Program-made: the position numbers and the translations under genes
Shown: positions 5,801 through 6,867 of the stretch, one piece after another
Layout: each line of letters starts with the position of its first letter
Numbering within the stretch: position 1 is the first letter of the stretch
NCBI GenBank assembly: GCA_937960625.1
Contig: CALGPD010000338.1
Span: 1-6,867, forward strand
DNA from: an uncultured Spirochaetia bacterium
GTDB lineage: Bacteria; Spirochaetota; CALGPD01
Length of the DNA: 6,867 nucleotides
Direction: 5' to 3'
Notes under the pieces: generated by a model
The model's database searches: none
Seen by the model: the letters and a program-made list of their open reading frames with translations, nothing else
What the model was told of the DNA's origin: nothing

Positions 5801-5810
5801 CGTGAATTTC

Positions 5811-5818
5811 AAGGAGGA
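5811..5818 (+). promoter_or_regulatory. Strong flaB ribosome binding site with GGA motifs
   Basis: AAGGAGGA at 5811-5818 lies 5 nt before the flaB ATG and fixes the start. It contains two overlapping GGA triplets of the type bound by CsrA, the last of seven GGA in the 5689-5818 stretch. Confidence 0.75.
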
Positions 5819-5823
5819 ACGTT

Positions 5824-6684
5824 ATGATTATCAATCACAACATTAGCGCAATGTTTGCGCACAGACAACTTAAGTTTAACAATTGGAGCTCAGATAATCA
5901 GCTTCAAAAACTTTCATCTGGCCTAAGAATCACCAAAGCCGGTGATGATGCTTCAGGCCTTGCAGTATCTGAAAAAATGAGAGCGCAAATTAGAGGTCTT
6001 AGCAGAGCAGCTGCTAATGCTGAAGACGGTATCTCTTTTATTCAGACAACTGAAGGTTATTTACAAAATAGCCAGGATATTTTACAGAGAATTAGAGAAC
6101 TAGCAATACAGGCATCAAACGGTGTTTATACTACAGAAGATAGAATGCAGATTCAGGTTGAAGTTTCAGCGCTTGTTGACGAAATCGACAGAATTGCAAG
6201 TCACGCTCAGTTTAACGGATTAAACATGTTAACTGGACGTTTTGCTAAACCTTCTGTAGGTGCAGTTGGACCTACGAGTTCTATGTGGTTTCATATTGGT
6301 GCAAATATGGACCAAAGAGAGAGAATTTTTATAGGTACAATGTCTGCAAAAGCATTAAAAATTAAAGGAACAACCGGTTCAATGATTAGCTTATCAACTC
6401 CAGCTAAAGCTAACGCTGCAATCGGAACAATTGACCTTGCATTAACAAAAGTTTCTAAACAAAGAGCTGATTTAGGCGCTTATCAGAACAGATTGGAGTT
6501 CGCAACAAAAGGACTTATGATCGGTGCTGAAAACTTACAAGCTGCTGAATCACGAATTAGAGACGCTGATATGGCAAAAGAGATGATGAATTACACAAGA
6601 GATCAAATTCTTGTACAATCCTCTACTGCTATGCTTGCACAAGCAAACACAAAATCACAGAACGTTTTGACTTTACTCAGGTAA
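5824..6684 (+). CDS. flaB: Periplasmic flagellar filament core protein FlaB (flagellin)
   Basis: Flagellin of the spirochaete periplasmic filament core, exported through the flagellar type III system and polymerised between inner and outer membranes. The 286-residue length is typical of FlaB and far shorter than enteric flagellins, because the surface domains are missing. The N-terminal D0/D1 region (about 1-140) shows MIINHNISAM, KLSSGLRITKAGDDASGLA (29-47) and LQRIRELAIQ (87-96). A short variable middle (about 141-195) includes MWFHIGANMDQR (154-165), a spirochaete signature. The C-terminal helices (about 196-286) include KQRADLGAYQNRL (212-224), ESRIRDADMA (242-251) and a QNVLTLLR end. No signal peptide is present, as expected. 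W21 and H13 in the first helix are less usual than the polar residues common there. The gene is probably monocistronic: a long leader upstream and a strong terminator downstream. Spirochaetes often carry several flaB copies; I cannot say which this is. Confidence 0.97.
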   Translation: MIINHNISAMFAHRQLKFNNWSSDNQLQKLSSGLRITKAGDDASGLAVSEKMRAQIRGLSRAAANAEDGISFIQTTEGYLQNSQDILQRIRELAIQASNGVYTTEDRMQIQVEVSALVDEIDRIASHAQFNGLNMLTGRFAKPSVGAVGPTSSMWFHIGANMDQRERIFIGTMSAKALKIKGTTGSMISLSTPAKANAAIGTIDLALTKVSKQRADLGAYQNRLEFATKGLMIGAENLQAAESRIRDADMAKEMMNYTRDQILVQSSTAMLAQANTKSQNVLTLLR

Positions 6685-6693
6685 AGCATTATA

Positions 6694-6720
6694 GCGCATT
6701 ACGCGCCTCCAATATATTGG
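6694..6720 (+). repeat. Two small palindromes between flaB stop and terminator
   Basis: GCGC-ATTAC-GCGC (6694-6706) and the perfect 12-bp palindrome CCAATATATTGG (6709-6720) lie end to end directly before the terminator. They may form a compact 3' end protecting the mRNA, or be a protein-binding site. Confidence 0.4.
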
Positions 6721-6753
6721 AAAAAAAAGCCCGGTTTTTGCCGGGTTTTTTTT
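6721..6753 (+). terminator. Intrinsic terminator of flaB
   Basis: The stem CCCGG (6730-6734) / CCGGG (6741-6745) has a TTTTTG loop. It is flanked by eight A (6721-6728) and followed by eight T (6746-6753), so the stem can extend through A-U pairs. The A-tract on the left means it could also end transcription from the opposite strand. Confidence 0.93.
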
Positions 6754-6791
6754 GAATTTATCCTTTTTTTTATTAAAAAACACCCCCAAAC

Positions 6792-6819
6792 TTGTGAAGT
6801 ACAAATAACGTGTTAAAAT
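6792..6819 (+). promoter_or_regulatory. Candidate sigma-70 promoter for the right-edge gene
   Basis: TTGTGA (6792-6797, 4/6 match), a 16-bp spacer and TAAAAT (6814-6819, 5/6 match). It lies after the flaB terminator and 30 nt before the ATG at 6850, with a start point near 6826. Confidence 0.5.
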
Positions 6820-6849
6820 TTAATACATATCAATTTACATGGAGAGAAG

Positions 6850-6867
6850 ATGAAACGCGTTGTATTT
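6850..6867 (+). CDS. Start of an unidentified gene (first 6 codons)
   Basis: Only MKRVVF is visible before the window ends. The start is supported by GGAG (6841-6844) at a 5-nt spacing and by a plausible promoter upstream. An earlier ATG at 6839 stops after four codons and is not the start. The position after the flaB terminator suggests an independent transcription unit. Nothing can be said about function. Confidence 0.6.

Larger units (their letters stand above)
5590..5802 (+). ncRNA. Candidate structured 5' leader RNA of flaB
   Basis: Two adjacent closed domains can be drawn. Domain 1: ATGTCGAAG (5590-5598) pairs with CTTC-T-GACAT (5659-5668), nine pairs with one bulged T. It encloses two hairpins, AAGAG/CTCTT (5609-5613 with 5628-5632) and GTAG/CTAC (5635-5638 with 5644-5647). 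Domain 2: CTCCATACA (5674-5682) pairs perfectly over 9 bp with TGTATGGAG (5778-5786). It encloses AGGTG/TACCT (5719-5723 with 5728-5732, one G-U pair) and GGTAG/CTGCC (5756-5760 with 5771-5775, one G-U pair). A last hairpin, CGGAT/GTCCG, spans 5787-5802, just before the flaB Shine-Dalgarno sequence. Segment 5728-5733 can instead pair with CAGGTA (5754-5759), so alternative folds exist. I do not recognise a known riboswitch; cyclic di-GMP-I consensus blocks are absent. Confidence 0.45.
5306..5823. other. Long intergenic region and flaB leader
   Basis: This 518-nt stretch has no long ORF. Positions 5306-5520 are AT-rich with no GC-rich terminator hairpin after the GAF gene; only a weak AGCAA/TTGCT stem (5338-5342 with 5350-5354) lacking a U-run is seen. 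A possible sigma-70 promoter lies at 5478-5506, and A/T homopolymer tracts at 5520-5560. From about 5580 the base composition becomes more balanced and fills with inverted repeats, purine-rich motifs and a duplicated element. That pattern suggests a transcribed, structured 5' leader of flaB. Confidence 0.7.

Noticed and set aside
5711..5802. Known cyclic di-GMP-I or cobalamin riboswitch, prompted by GCACAGG and CTGCCGGTG
   Set aside because: The conserved core blocks of these classes (such as GCAAACC and ACGCAAAGC for cyclic di-GMP-I) are missing.

Overview
The window looks like chromosomal DNA from a low-GC member of the Spirochaetota. The evidence is the 286-residue flagellin at 5824-6684, which has the length and hallmarks of a spirochaete periplasmic core flagellin (FlaB): an MIINHN start, a KLSSGLRI block, an MWFHIGANMDQR segment and an ESRIRDADMA block. 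I cannot place the genus. Base composition is AT-rich throughout, and intergenic DNA is extremely AT-rich.

Layout, left to right. (1) 1-444, minus strand: an unrecognised gene running off the left edge, encoding a basic N-terminal half and a striking Trp/Asp/Tyr tail. (2) 445-869: a divergent intergenic region holding a weak minus-strand promoter, an 8-bp inverted repeat and a near-consensus sigma-70 promoter. (3) 870-1040: a 56-residue single-pass membrane protein. (4) 1103-3727: an 874-residue, extremely acidic, mostly disordered protein almost without Lys/Arg. It has two FliM-N-terminus-like LSxxELDxIL motifs and a small folded C-terminal domain. A sigma-28-like promoter lies just upstream. 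(5) 3731-5305: a two-GAF protein ending in a degenerate GGDEF domain, starting 3 nt after the acidic gene and very likely co-translated with it. (6) 5306-5823: a 518-nt non-coding stretch. Its right half is a long, structured flaB leader with repeated GGA motifs, a strong upstream Shine-Dalgarno sequence and a duplicated 12-bp element. (7) 5824-6684: flaB, followed by tandem hairpins and an intrinsic terminator. (8) 6850-6867: the first six codons of another plus-strand gene, with its own promoter and ribosome binding site.

How the genes may work together (inference). The small membrane protein, the acidic protein and the GAF/pseudo-GGDEF protein form a plus-strand cluster that could be read from the sigma-70 promoter and again from the sigma-28-like one. 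The FliM-like motifs, the sigma-28-like promoter and the flagellin next door suggest a motility or chemotaxis role. In that model the acidic chain is a scaffold and the GAF protein is a catalytically dead sensor or effector with a basic N-terminus. The other strong candidate for something undescribed is the flaB leader, which appears built for post-transcriptional control of flagellin.
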